Shown here: positions 34,462 through 42,515 of the stretch, piece after piece | Layout of the letters: the number at the start of each line of letters is the position of its first letter | How positions within the stretch are numbered: position 1 is the first letter of the stretch | NCBI RefSeq assembly: GCF_000813745.1 | Contig: NZ_JWLC01000025.1 | Coordinates: 195,547-251,157 of the forward strand | DNA: 55,611 bases | Reading direction: 5' to 3' | Origin: Leisingera sp. ANG-M1 | GTDB lineage: Bacteria > Pseudomonadota > Alphaproteobacteria > Rhodobacterales > Rhodobacteraceae | Notes under the pieces: model-generated | What the model saw: only the letters and a program-made list of their open reading frames with translations | What the model was told of the DNA's origin: nothing | Database searches by the model: none | Made by a program: the position numbers and the translations under genes

Positions 34462-35618
34462 TGTGGCGCAGCCTCGCTTCCAACATGCTGACGGTCCTCA
34501 TTGCGGCGCTGTTCCTGCTGGGCGGCGTCATCCTGTGGGGCAAATCGCAATACACCGCTGACGGGCCGCTGGAGACAGCGATCTGCCTGCGGGTGGAGCG
34601 GGGCTCGAATATGACACGGGTGAGCCGCGACCTGGAGACCCAGGGCGCGGTTGCATCCGGCATCATGTTCCGCCTCGGCGCAAAATACAGCGAGAAGACC
34701 AGCCAGTTGAAGGCGGGCAGCTTTCTGGTTGCGCCGGGCTCTTCGATGGAAGAGATCGTCTCCCAGATCACCACTTCCGGCGCGTCCACGTGCGGCACCG
34801 AGATCGTCTATCGTGTCGGGGTGACCCGTACCCAGGCCGTGGTGCGGGAGCTGGACCCGGCGACCAACAAGTTTGCCCAGAAGGCAGAATTTATTCTGGG
34901 CGCGGAAGACGTTCCGGCAGCCTACACCGACACCCGCCAGGACAGCGACACCCGGTACCGGATCGCGCTGGCCGAGGGCGTGACCAGCTGGCAGGTGGTT
35001 GAGGCGCTGAAGGCGATGGATGTGCTTGCGGGTGACCCGGGCGAGCGCCCGGCCGAAGGCCTGCTGGCGCCTGACAGCTATGAAGTGTCACCGGGCACTG
35101 AACGTTCTGCGGTACTGGCCGAGATGCAGGAGCGCCAGCTGCTGCGTGTCAACGCCGCATGGGAAGGCCGCTCGGCAGATGCGGCTGTGCAGACGCCGGA
35201 AGAGATGCTGATCCTTGCCTCGATCATCGAGAAGGAAACCGGCGTGGCCTCCGAGCGGGGCGTGGTGGCTTCGGTATTCACCAACCGCCTGAACCGCGGT
35301 ATGCGGCTGCAGACGGACCCGACGGTGATTTACGGCGTCATCAAGGGCGAGGGCGTGCTTGGCCGCGGCCTGCGCCAGAGCGAACTGCGCCGGGCTACCC
35401 CGTGGAACACCTATGTGATCGAAGGCCTGCCGCCGACGCCGATCGCCAACCCGGGCATGGAAAGCCTTGAGGCCGCGGTGAACCCGGATGCAACGGATTT
35501 CATCTTCTTTGTGGCGGACGGCACCGGCGGCCATGCTTTTGCCGAAACTCTGCAGGAGCATAACCGCAACGTGGCCAAGTGGCGCCAGATCGAAGCGGAG
35601 CAGCAGCAAAACAACTGA
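34461..35618 (+). CDS. mltG: Endolytic murein transglycosylase MltG
   Basis: A 385-residue inner-membrane protein. An N-terminal anchor (NMLTVLIAALFLLGGVILWG) precedes LysM-like and YceG domains. The catalytic Glu is in LILASIIEKETG, with the family blocks FTNRLNRGMRLQTDPTVIYG and TPWNTYVIEGLPPTPIANPG. MltG cleaves nascent glycan strands and sets chain length. It is translationally coupled to fabF, which links membrane and wall synthesis as in many bacteria. Confidence 0.96.
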   Translation: MWRSLASNMLTVLIAALFLLGGVILWGKSQYTADGPLETAICLRVERGSNMTRVSRDLETQGAVASGIMFRLGAKYSEKTSQLKAGSFLVAPGSSMEEIVSQITTSGASTCGTEIVYRVGVTRTQAVVRELDPATNKFAQKAEFILGAEDVPAAYTDTRQDSDTRYRIALAEGVTSWQVVEALKAMDVLAGDPGERPAEGLLAPDSYEVSPGTERSAVLAEMQERQLLRVNAAWEGRSADAAVQTPEEMLILASIIEKETGVASERGVVASVFTNRLNRGMRLQTDPTVIYGVIKGEGVLGRGLRQSELRRATPWNTYVIEGLPPTPIANPGMESLEAAVNPDATDFIFFVADGTGGHAFAETLQEHNRNVAKWRQIEAEQQQNN

Positions 35619-35642
35619 CCAGCAGTTCGGCTTTTGCAAAAT

Positions 35643-35680
35643 AACGGCCCGGAAAGCGTATGCTTTCCGGGCCGTTTTCT
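35643..35680 (+). terminator. Strong terminator after mltG
   Basis: A perfect 15-bp stem (35643-35657 with 35662-35676, loop GTAT) is followed by a T-rich run. It insulates the GTA promoter 35 bp downstream from fabF-mltG transcription. Confidence 0.93.
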
Positions 35681-35698
35681 TTGCTGGGAAGGCGAACT

Positions 35699-35743
35699 TT
35701 ACCCTGGGTAACCATTGACATTTACTCGAAAATCGTGTATAGG
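35699..35743 (+). promoter_or_regulatory. Near-consensus promoter of the GTA cluster with adjacent palindrome
   Basis: TTGACA (35715-35720), a 17-base spacer and TATAGG (35738-35743) form a strong sigma-70-type promoter. Immediately upstream, TTACCCTGGGTAA (35699-35711) is a perfect 13-base palindrome three bases from the -35 box, a natural place for an activator or repressor. In Rhodobacter capsulatus the GTA promoter is activated by GafA downstream of CtrA; whether this palindrome is such a site is inference. Confidence 0.72.
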
Positions 35744-35768
35744 TTGTGTTGCAGCTGGAAGAATAGGG

Positions 35769-35810
35769 ACGGTCCTCAGGCGCATGTCTGGCGGCCGTTT
35801 TCTTTCTCTT
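35769..35810 (+). terminator. Attenuator-like hairpin in the GTA leader
   Basis: ACGG-T-CC (35769-35775) pairs with GGCCGT (35793-35798), one bulge, followed directly by TTTTCTTTCTCTT. It lies between the predicted transcription start (about 35750) and g1. The stem is modest; premature termination here is inference. Confidence 0.4.
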
Positions 35811-35844
35811 GTGCGGGTGAACCACGCATAAGGCAGACACCCCC

Positions 35845-36213
35845 ATGACCCAACAGCAGACTGATGAGGATGGCGGATCCGTCCTCAAACGGCAGGTCCA
35901 TTACACTGCGGATCTCCTGCGTTCGCTGCAGGATTCGATCCACCGCCTGCGGAATGAGGCGGAAGACTTACGGGAGCAGCTCGAAACCGAAGGCGCCGAT
36001 GACACCACCGGCGCCAAATCACAGGTCAGCAAGCTGGAAGCGCTGATCCGGGATTGCCAGAAAGTGGAGAGACTCCTTGCAGAACAAAGCAGTGAATTCG
36101 CCCGTATGCTCAAATCCGAACACGAGCTCGACTTCGGCGCCGCCCGCAGAGATGTCGAAAGCCGCCTGGCTGGCATCCGTGCCTCCCTTTCTCCAGAATT
36201 GGTTCTTGAATGA
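35845..36213 (+). CDS. GTA small terminase-like protein (g1)
   Basis: A 122-residue, mostly helical protein with coiled-coil character (about 18-95: LRSLQDSIHRLRNEAEDLRE and QVSKLEALIRDCQKVERLLA). It occupies the position of RcGTA g1, now known as the small terminase, which lacks the specific DNA-binding domain of phage TerS and so fits random packaging of host DNA. The C-terminal end overlaps g2 by 62 bases. The ribosome-binding site (AAGGCAG) is weak. Confidence 0.82.
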   Translation: MTQQQTDEDGGSVLKRQVHYTADLLRSLQDSIHRLRNEAEDLREQLETEGADDTTGAKSQVSKLEALIRDCQKVERLLAEQSSEFARMLKSEHELDFGAARRDVESRLAGIRASLSPELVLE

Positions 36214-37492
36214 ATTGCCGCAGAAGTCGCTTTGTGCGCTGCCGCATTTGTTTGCGTTCTGGGCGCTCGGGCATCAGCTGCCGCCGCAAGGCAAATGGCG
36301 CGCCTGGGTTATCCTGGGCGGCCGCGGTGCGGGCAAGACCAGGGCCGGGGCTGAATGGGTGCGCGCACAGGCCGAGGGCGCGCGGCCCGGCGATCCCGGC
36401 ACCGCGCGCCGGGTTGCGCTGGTGGGCGAGACCTATGACCAGGTGCGCGATGTGATGATCCACGGCGACAGCGGCATCCTGGCCTGCTCGCCTCCGGACC
36501 GGGGGCCCAAGTGGAAAGCCTCCGAGCGAAAACTGATCTGGCCTAACGGCGCCGAGGCACAGGCGTTTTCCGCCAGCGATCCCGAAGCCCTGCGCGGTCC
36601 GCAGTTCGACGCCGCCTGGGCGGATGAGCTGGCCAAGTGGAAAAAGGGGCAGGAGTGCTGGGATATGCTGCAGTTTGCCCTGCGGCTAGGCCGGGACCCG
36701 CGCGTCTGCGTCACCACCACACCCCGCAATGCGCCTGTGCTGAAGCGGCTGCTGGCGTCGCCCAGCACGGTGCGCAGCCATGCGAAGACCGAGGCAAATA
36801 GCGCCAACCTGGCCCCGTCTTTCATCGAAGAGATGCGGGCGCGCTATGCCGGCACAAGGCTGGGGCGGCAGGAACTGGACGGGGTGCTTCTGTCGGATGT
36901 GCAGGGGGCGCTCTGGTCAACGGCCTTGCTGGAGGCCGCGCAGGTGGCGGAGGCACCGCCGCTCGACCGGGTGGTGGTGGCGGTCGACCCGGCGGTGAGC
37001 GCGGGTAAGTCTTCGGACGCCTGCGGTATAGCCGTGGCCGGCGCCGTCACCCGCGGCAAGCCGCAGGATTGGCAGGCCTATGTGCTGGCCGACCGGACGG
37101 TGCAGGGCGTCGGGCCGCTGGCCTGGGCCCAGGCGGTGATTGCCGCCCGCGATGCCTTTGGTGCCGAGCGGGTGGTCGCCGAGGTCAACCAGGGCGGGGC
37201 ACTGGTGGAGACGGTGCTGCGGCAGGCGGATCCCTTGGTGCCATTCCGGGCCCTGCACGCAGGAAAAGGCAAGGCGGCGCGGGCGGAACCAGTGGCGGCG
37301 CTGTATGAGCAGGGCCGGGTCCGTCACCTGCCGGGGCTGGGCGAACTGGAGGAGCAGATGTGCCAGATGACGCCGCAAGGGTATCAGGGGCAAGGTTCGC
37401 CCGACCGGCTGGACGCGCTGGTCTGGGCCCTGCACGAGCTCATTATTGCCCCCGCTGCGCACCACCGGATGCCGCAGGTGCGGGTTTTGTGA
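36152..37492 (+). CDS. GTA large terminase (g2)
   Basis: A 446-residue packaging motor. The ATPase domain has Walker A GGRGAGKTRAGAEWV and Walker B FDAAWADELAKW; the C-terminal nuclease domain has VVVAVDPAVSAGKSSDACG and the acidic RVVAEVNQGG. It cuts and pumps about headful lengths of host DNA into the procapsid. The ATG at 36152 lies inside g1, so the two are probably coupled. A strong hairpin terminator follows it, which is unusual inside a co-expressed cluster. Confidence 0.95.
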   Translation: MSKAAWLASVPPFLQNWFLNELPQKSLCALPHLFAFWALGHQLPPQGKWRAWVILGGRGAGKTRAGAEWVRAQAEGARPGDPGTARRVALVGETYDQVRDVMIHGDSGILACSPPDRGPKWKASERKLIWPNGAEAQAFSASDPEALRGPQFDAAWADELAKWKKGQECWDMLQFALRLGRDPRVCVTTTPRNAPVLKRLLASPSTVRSHAKTEANSANLAPSFIEEMRARYAGTRLGRQELDGVLLSDVQGALWSTALLEAAQVAEAPPLDRVVVAVDPAVSAGKSSDACGIAVAGAVTRGKPQDWQAYVLADRTVQGVGPLAWAQAVIAARDAFGAERVVAEVNQGGALVETVLRQADPLVPFRALHAGKGKAARAEPVAALYEQGRVRHLPGLGELEEQMCQMTPQGYQGQGSPDRLDALVWALHELIIAPAAHHRMPQVRVL

Positions 37493-37545
37493 GCGCGTAA
37501 TCCGCGCCCGTCTCAGGCTGGGCAACCGCCTTTGAAACTTAGGAG

Positions 37546-37584
37546 CCGCCTGCAGATTTGCAGGCGGTTTTTGTTTTAAAACAA
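37546..37584 (+). terminator. Terminator and palindrome between GTA g2 and g3
   Basis: CCGCCTGCA (37546-37554) pairs perfectly with TGCAGGCGG (37559-37567), followed by TTTTTG. The T-run opens into the 14-base perfect palindrome TTGTTTTAAAACAA (37571-37584). The 234-bp gap shows no coding sequence. It is the only long gap between head and packaging genes apart from the one after the capsid. Confidence 0.85.
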
Positions 37585-37726
37585 TAGTCTATGGCAGGGT
37601 GTTGCGTCATCTGCGTACGCTGCCCTCGGCAAATCTTCAGGCCTTTCTGCCATTAATTATCCTCAGCAAAGGCGCACCGGCCCCTGCGGCCCGCCGCGCC
37701 AGACCCCGAGGAACAAGGAGCGGACC

Positions 37727-38941
37727 ATGGTCTTTGACCTGCTGCGGCGCAACAAGCCCGAACCCCCGGAGATGTCTCTGGAGCAGAAAGCAAGCCAGAC
37801 CGCCCGGGTGGTCTCCTGGCACGGGTCCGGCCGCGTGGCCTGGAGCCCGCGCGACAGCGTATCCCTGACCCGCAGCGGCTTTGCCGGCAATCCGGTTGGC
37901 CATCGGGTGATCCGGCTGATTGCCGAGGCCGCGGCTGCGGTACCGCTGGTTCTGCAGGACAGCCGCCAGCGCTATGAGACCCACCCCTGGCTGGTACTGC
38001 TGGCCCGCCCCAATCCGGCCCAGGGCCAGGCTGAGCTGCTGGAGGCGCTGTACGGCCATCTACTGCTCTCGGGCAATGCGTATGTCGAGGCAGTGACGGC
38101 TGACGCCGGCGTACCCGCCGAGCTGCATGTACTGCGCTCTGACCGGATGAGCGTGGTGCCGGGGCCGGACGGCTGGCCCGCCGGCTTCGAATATGCAGTG
38201 GGCGCGCGCAAGCACCGTTTTGCCACGGAGGCTGTGAAGTCCCCGATCTGCCATATCAAAAGCTTCCACCCGCAGGATGACCACTACGGCCTCTCGCCGC
38301 TGCAATCCGCGGCGATGGCGATTGATGTCCACAATGCGGCCTCGCGCTGGTCCAAGGCGCTGCTGGACAATGCAGCCCGGCCTTCTGGTGCGCTGGTCTG
38401 GAAGGGCTCGGATGGGCACGGGCGCATGTCCGAAGAGCAGTTCCGCCTGCTAAGCGACGAGATTCAATCGAACTTTCAGGGCGCCAAGAATGCCGGCCGG
38501 CCAATGGTTCTGGAAGGCGGCTTGGACTGGAAACCGATGGGGTTTTCGCCCTCGGACATGGAATTCCAGAAAACAAAGGACACCGCCGCCCGCGAAATTG
38601 CGCTGGCCTTCGGGGTGCCGCCGATGCTGCTGGGTATTCCGGGCGATGCAACTTACGCCAACTATCAGGAAGCCAACCGCGCTTTCTACCGGCTGACAGT
38701 GCTGCCGCTGGTGGCAAAGGTCACCGCTGCGCTGGCGGATTGGCTGGCGGGGTGGACTGGCGAAGAGCTGACACTGAAAGCCGATCTCGACCAGCTGCCC
38801 GCCCTGGCGGCAGAGCGGGAGGCGCAGTGGCGCCGGGTGTCCTCCGCTGATTTCCTCTCCACTGCGGAAAAGCGGCAGCTGCTGGGGTTGCCCACAGAAG
38901 CCCCGGCTGCGCCGCAACCGGAGGGCGGACAGGATGACTGA
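37727..38941 (+). CDS. GTA portal protein (g3)
   Basis: A 404-residue HK97-type phage portal. The family core runs from HRVIRLIAEAAAAVPLVLQD through HPWLVLLARPNP and ILLGIPGDATYANYQEANRA-type sequence (here MLLGIPGDATYANYQEANRA) near residue 305. The portal forms the dodecameric vertex through which DNA is packaged. AAGGAGCGGACC is a strong ribosome-binding site. It overlaps g3.5 by 8 bases. Confidence 0.95.
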   Translation: MVFDLLRRNKPEPPEMSLEQKASQTARVVSWHGSGRVAWSPRDSVSLTRSGFAGNPVGHRVIRLIAEAAAAVPLVLQDSRQRYETHPWLVLLARPNPAQGQAELLEALYGHLLLSGNAYVEAVTADAGVPAELHVLRSDRMSVVPGPDGWPAGFEYAVGARKHRFATEAVKSPICHIKSFHPQDDHYGLSPLQSAAMAIDVHNAASRWSKALLDNAARPSGALVWKGSDGHGRMSEEQFRLLSDEIQSNFQGAKNAGRPMVLEGGLDWKPMGFSPSDMEFQKTKDTAAREIALAFGVPPMLLGIPGDATYANYQEANRAFYRLTVLPLVAKVTAALADWLAGWTGEELTLKADLDQLPALAAEREAQWRRVSSADFLSTAEKRQLLGLPTEAPAAPQPEGGQDD

Positions 38942-39158
38942 GCACCCGATGCATGCCTTCGACTGCTCACCGGGGCTGCGCCTGTCCGCCCATGAGAGGG
39001 TCGCCCAGATCCAGCATGAAGCCGTGAACCGCCGCCTCGACCGGATCGAGCAGATGATGGAGAGGCTGGAGAAACGCCTGTGGCTCACCGTCTACGGCGT
39101 GGCAGCGGTGATCCTGGCGCAGGCCTTCCAATCCTTTTTGACGGTGCAATTGCCGTAA
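38934..39158 (+). CDS. GTA small membrane protein (g3.5)
   Basis: A 74-residue protein with a helical charged middle (RLDRIEQMMERLEKRL) and a C-terminal hydrophobic segment (WLTVYGVAAVILAQAFQSFL). It lies in the position of the small gene g3.5 of Rhodobacterales GTAs. The role is not established. The start overlaps the end of g3. Confidence 0.8.
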   Translation: MTEHPMHAFDCSPGLRLSAHERVAQIQHEAVNRRLDRIEQMMERLEKRLWLTVYGVAAVILAQAFQSFLTVQLP

Positions 39159-39184
39159 CAACAATAACTTGCGAGGCAGATATT

Positions 39185-39745
39185 ATGCAGGGAACGCCCC
39201 AGCTTGAACATAAATTCGCACGTTTCGGCGAGGATCTCTCGCTGAAGGATGCAAGTGAAATCAAAGGTTATGCCAGCCTGTTCGGCCAGACGGACCAGGG
39301 CGGCGATGTGGTGGAGCGCGGCGCCTATGCGGCCTCTTTGAAAACGCTCAAGGCGCAGGGCCGCACTGTCAAGATGCTGTGGCAGCACGACCCGGCCCAG
39401 CCGATCGGCGTTTGGGATGAGGTGCACGAGGACAAGCGCGGGCTTTACGTGAAGGGCCGGCTTTTGACGGCTACACCAAAAGGCGCCGAAGCCGCCGCGC
39501 TCATCGAAGCAGGCGCCATCGACGGCCTTTCAATCGGGTACCGAACCGTAAAATCCTCCCGCAGCCAAGACGGCACCCGCCGCCTGACCCAAGTGGAACT
39601 GTGGGAAGTGTCGCTGGTCACTTTCCCTATGCTGCCCGCTGCCCGGGTGGACGCCAAATCCGCAGCCTCCGAGGCCGAGGCGCTGCGCGCTCTGGCTGAC
39701 GGCCTGCGCAAGATTACCCAGGACCTCAAGACAGGCCAGACCTAG
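39185..39745 (+). CDS. GTA prohead protease (g4)
   Basis: A 186-residue HK97-type prohead protease. The catalytic His is in KMLWQHDPAQPIG and the Ser in IDGLSIGYRTVKS, with LWEVSLVTFPMLPAARV as the usual C-terminal block. It trims the N-terminal part of the major capsid protein during maturation. The ATG at 39185 lies 26 bases after the g3.5 stop. Confidence 0.95.
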   Translation: MQGTPQLEHKFARFGEDLSLKDASEIKGYASLFGQTDQGGDVVERGAYAASLKTLKAQGRTVKMLWQHDPAQPIGVWDEVHEDKRGLYVKGRLLTATPKGAEAAALIEAGAIDGLSIGYRTVKSSRSQDGTRRLTQVELWEVSLVTFPMLPAARVDAKSAASEAEALRALADGLRKITQDLKTGQT

Positions 39746-39845
39746 AGCCGGTCAAAACCAGAGCAGGACAGAACGCATAAGCAAACAGGATCTCCCGGCC
39801 CACACCGGGGACGCAGCGCCCCTGGCGCATGAAGTCAAGCAGGCG

Positions 39846-40958
39846 ATGGCTGGCTTTCTTCATGAATTCAAGGGGTTTCAGGACGATGTGCAATCAAGGC
39901 TGAAACAGGCGGAAGAGCGAGTGAACATGCTGGACCGTAAGACAATCTCTCAGAACCGCCCCCATCTGGCCGCAACCCAGGACGCGGGCGCGCCGCATCA
40001 GAAGGCGTTCAATGCCTATCTGCGTAGCGGCGATGACGATGGCCTGCGCGGCCTCGAGCTGGAAGGCAAGGCGATGTCCACGGCCGTCAACAGCGAAGGC
40101 GGCTACCTGGTCGATCCGCAGACCGCTGAGACCGTGAAGTCGGTGCTGAACTCTTCGGCCTCAATTCGCGCGGTGGCCTCGGTGGTGCATGTGGAGGCGA
40201 CCTCCTATGACGTGCTGATCGACCACTCCGAGATGGGCGCCGGCTGGGCCACCGAGACCGACCCCTCGGCGGAAACCGCCACTGGCACCATCGACCGCAT
40301 CGCCATCCCGCTGCATGAGCTGAGCGCGCTGCCCAAGGCCTCGCAGCGGCTGCTGGACGACAGCGCCTTTGACATCGAGAGCTGGCTGGCCGGCCGGATC
40401 GCTGACAAATTTGCACGCTCCGAGGCCGACGCCTTCATCAACGGCGACGGCATCGACAAGCCCAAGGGCTTCCTGTTCCACCCGGTGGCAGAGAATGACA
40501 GCTGGAGCTGGGGAAGCCTCGGCTACAAGGCATCGGGCGTGGACGGTGATGCCGGCAACGGCGACGCCATCATTGATCTGGTCTATGCGCTGGGGGCGGA
40601 ATACCGCGCCAATGCAACCTTCATCATGAACTCCAAGACGGCGGGAATCCTGCGGAAACTGAAAGATGCCGACGGCCGCTTCCTGTGGTCCGACGGGCTG
40701 GCCGCGGGTGAGCCCGCGCGTCTGATGGGCTACCCGGTGCTGATCGCCGAGGACATGCCGGATCCGGCTTCCAACAGCTTCTCCATTGCCTTTGGCGACT
40801 TCCAGGCGGGCTACACCATCGCCGAACGCCCGGACCTGCGCGTGCTGCGCGACCCCTTCAGCGCCAAGCCTCATGTGCTGTTCTATGCCACCAAGCGCGT
40901 CGGCGGCGACGTCAGCGACTTTGCTGCGATCAAGCTGATGAAATTCGGCGTGAGCTAA
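39846..40958 (+). CDS. GTA major capsid protein (g5)
   Basis: An HK97-fold capsid protein, 370 residues from the first ordinary start codon. The mature shell domain starts near KAMSTAVNSEGGYLVDPQTA and has the P-loop/A-domain blocks AIPLHELSALPKASQRLLDD and FINGDGIDKPKGFLF. Coding-like sequence continues 23 codons upstream (SKQDLPAHTGDAAPLAHEVK), and the good AGGA site points to an ATA at 39777, not an ATG; no ATG, GTG or TTG is available there. The first ~80 residues are removed by g4 in the family, so either start may give the same mature protein. Confidence 0.95.
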   Translation: MAGFLHEFKGFQDDVQSRLKQAEERVNMLDRKTISQNRPHLAATQDAGAPHQKAFNAYLRSGDDDGLRGLELEGKAMSTAVNSEGGYLVDPQTAETVKSVLNSSASIRAVASVVHVEATSYDVLIDHSEMGAGWATETDPSAETATGTIDRIAIPLHELSALPKASQRLLDDSAFDIESWLAGRIADKFARSEADAFINGDGIDKPKGFLFHPVAENDSWSWGSLGYKASGVDGDAGNGDAIIDLVYALGAEYRANATFIMNSKTAGILRKLKDADGRFLWSDGLAAGEPARLMGYPVLIAEDMPDPASNSFSIAFGDFQAGYTIAERPDLRVLRDPFSAKPHVLFYATKRVGGDVSDFAAIKLMKFGVS

Positions 40959-40979
40959 CCGCTCACCGCTGATGGCGGA

Positions 40980-41073
40980 CCGGCAGCCCGGTCTGCCGGC
41001 TGGCACGCACCACAATTTCTTCTGCCGTCTAGCTGCTCCCCCTCCGTCCGAGCGGCAGGAGACGGTGCGTGCC
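40980..41073 (+). other. Nested hairpins between capsid and g6
   Basis: CCGGCAG/CTGCCGG (40980-40986, 40993-40999) is followed by GGCACGCACC (41002-41011) pairing with GGTGCGTGCC (41064-41073) across 52 bases. This is the main gap inside the head genes. It could protect or process the capsid mRNA; no T-run follows. Confidence 0.55.
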
Positions 41074-41137
41074 GGCCAAAACCTGACATGGACATCAGAT
41101 CAGGGCCGGAATGGGGGACGCCCACAGGAGTGAGATG

Positions 41138-41737
41138 ATGATGCTGAGCGAAGTAACCCCCGTGCCCGAGGCCGCCCTGCCGCTGGCCCAGTTCAAGGCG
41201 CATCTGCGTCTGGGCACCGGGTTCGGCGAGGACAGCCTGCAGGATGACGTGCTGCTTGGCTTTCTGCGAGCAGCCCTGGCGGCGATCGAAGCCAGGACCG
41301 GCAAGGCGCTGATTATCCGTGAATTCTCGCTGGAGATCCGGCACTGGCGTGACCGGGAGAAAGCGGTGCTGCCGATTGCCCCGGTGCAGGCTGTGACCGA
41401 GGTGACCCTGCGCGATGCAGGCGGCAGCGAGACGGTTCTGGATGGGGCTCTCTACCGGTTTGAGGGCGACACCCACAGGCCGCGGCTGCTTCCGGCGGGC
41501 AGTCTGCTGCCTGCGATCCCCTCCGGCGGGCTGGCGCGGATTGAAATGCAGGCCGGCATGGCCGCGGACTGGGGCGGCTTGCCTGCCGATCTGGGCCAGG
41601 CGGTGATGCTCCTGGCCGCGCATTACTACGAATACCGTGCCGACACCGGCCTGCACAGCGGCTGTATGCCTTTTGGCGTCACCAGCCTGATTGAACGCTA
41701 CCGCAGCCAGCGGCTGACCCTGGGAGGTGTCTCATGA
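41138..41737 (+). CDS. GTA head-tail connector (g6)
   Basis: A 199-residue connector/adaptor of the phage gp6 type: LAQFKAHLRLGTGFGEDSLQ at the start, ARTGKALIIREFSLEIRHW in the middle and a helical end with MLLAAHYYEYRADTG. Three consecutive ATG codons (41135, 41138, 41141) follow AGGAGTGAG; the second gives the best spacing. It joins the portal to the tail. Its stop overlaps g7 by 4 bases. Confidence 0.9.
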   Translation: MMLSEVTPVPEAALPLAQFKAHLRLGTGFGEDSLQDDVLLGFLRAALAAIEARTGKALIIREFSLEIRHWRDREKAVLPIAPVQAVTEVTLRDAGGSETVLDGALYRFEGDTHRPRLLPAGSLLPAIPSGGLARIEMQAGMAADWGGLPADLGQAVMLLAAHYYEYRADTGLHSGCMPFGVTSLIERYRSQRLTLGGVS

Positions 41738-42066
41738 AGCACCTCCCCAAACTGTCCCGCCAGCTGATGCTGGAAGATCCGCAGCGCATCTCCGACGGTG
41801 CTGGCGGCTATACCGAAACCTGGGTGGCGCTTGGTTCGCTTTGGGCTGAGGTAAAGGCGCTTTCGGGCCGCGTGGCCGGAGACAGCCTTTCTTTGCAGAA
41901 ATACCGGATTACCTTGCGCGCTTCGCCGGTTGGCTTTGCATCCCGTCCCCGGCCGGATCAGCGGTTCCGGGAGGGAAACCGCCTTTACCGTATTGATGCG
42001 GTTGCTGATGCCGGCCCCGAAGCCCGCTACCTCACTTGTTTCGCGGTTGAGGAGGTGAGCGGATGA
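41734..42066 (+). CDS. GTA head-tail adaptor / stopper (g7)
   Basis: A 110-residue SPP1 gp16-like stopper: SRQLMLEDPQRISDGAGGYT near the N-terminus, then TWVALGSLWAEVKALSG and RITLRASPVGFASRPRPDQR. It completes the connector below g6. It overlaps both neighbours by 4 bases, consistent with coupled translation. Confidence 0.9.
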   Translation: MKHLPKLSRQLMLEDPQRISDGAGGYTETWVALGSLWAEVKALSGRVAGDSLSLQKYRITLRASPVGFASRPRPDQRFREGNRLYRIDAVADAGPEARYLTCFAVEEVSG

Positions 42067-42470
42067 CCTATGCCATCGCCGGCGGGCTGCAATCCGCCGT
42101 CTACACGCATCTGACCGGAGACGCGGCGCTGGCGGCGCTGGTGGGCGGCGCAATCTATGATGCGGTCCCTGCGGGCGCTCTGCCTCAGACCTATGTGGCG
42201 CTCGGCAGCGAAGAGGTGCTGGACCGCTCCGACAAGACCGCGGGCGGCGCAGAGCACCGGTTCTTCATCACCGTCACAACCGACACCGCTGGTTTTGCCG
42301 AAGCCAAGGCGGCGGCTGCAGCGGTCTGCGACGCGCTGGTCGGCGCTTCGGTGCCGTTGACCCGCGGCCAGCTGACAGGCCTTTGGTTCGACCGGGCCAA
42401 GGCCGAACGCCTCAGCGGCGGCGGCAGGCAGATCACCCTGCGCTTCAGGGCGCGTGTGGATGATGTCTGA
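42063..42470 (+). CDS. GTA tail terminator, DUF3168 (g8)
   Basis: A 135-residue DUF3168 protein: LQSAVYTHLTGDAALAALVG, LPQTYVALGSEEVLDRSDKT and HRFFITVTTDTAGFAEAK are the family blocks. DUF3168 members cap the tail tube at the head end. It lies between connector and tail tube genes as in RcGTA. Confidence 0.92.
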   Translation: MTYAIAGGLQSAVYTHLTGDAALAALVGGAIYDAVPAGALPQTYVALGSEEVLDRSDKTAGGAEHRFFITVTTDTAGFAEAKAAAAAVCDALVGASVPLTRGQLTGLWFDRAKAERLSGGGRQITLRFRARVDDV

Positions 42471-42515
42471 TCTCACGAACCTCTAAAAACCTGTTGAAAT
42501 TACGGGAGAAACCCC

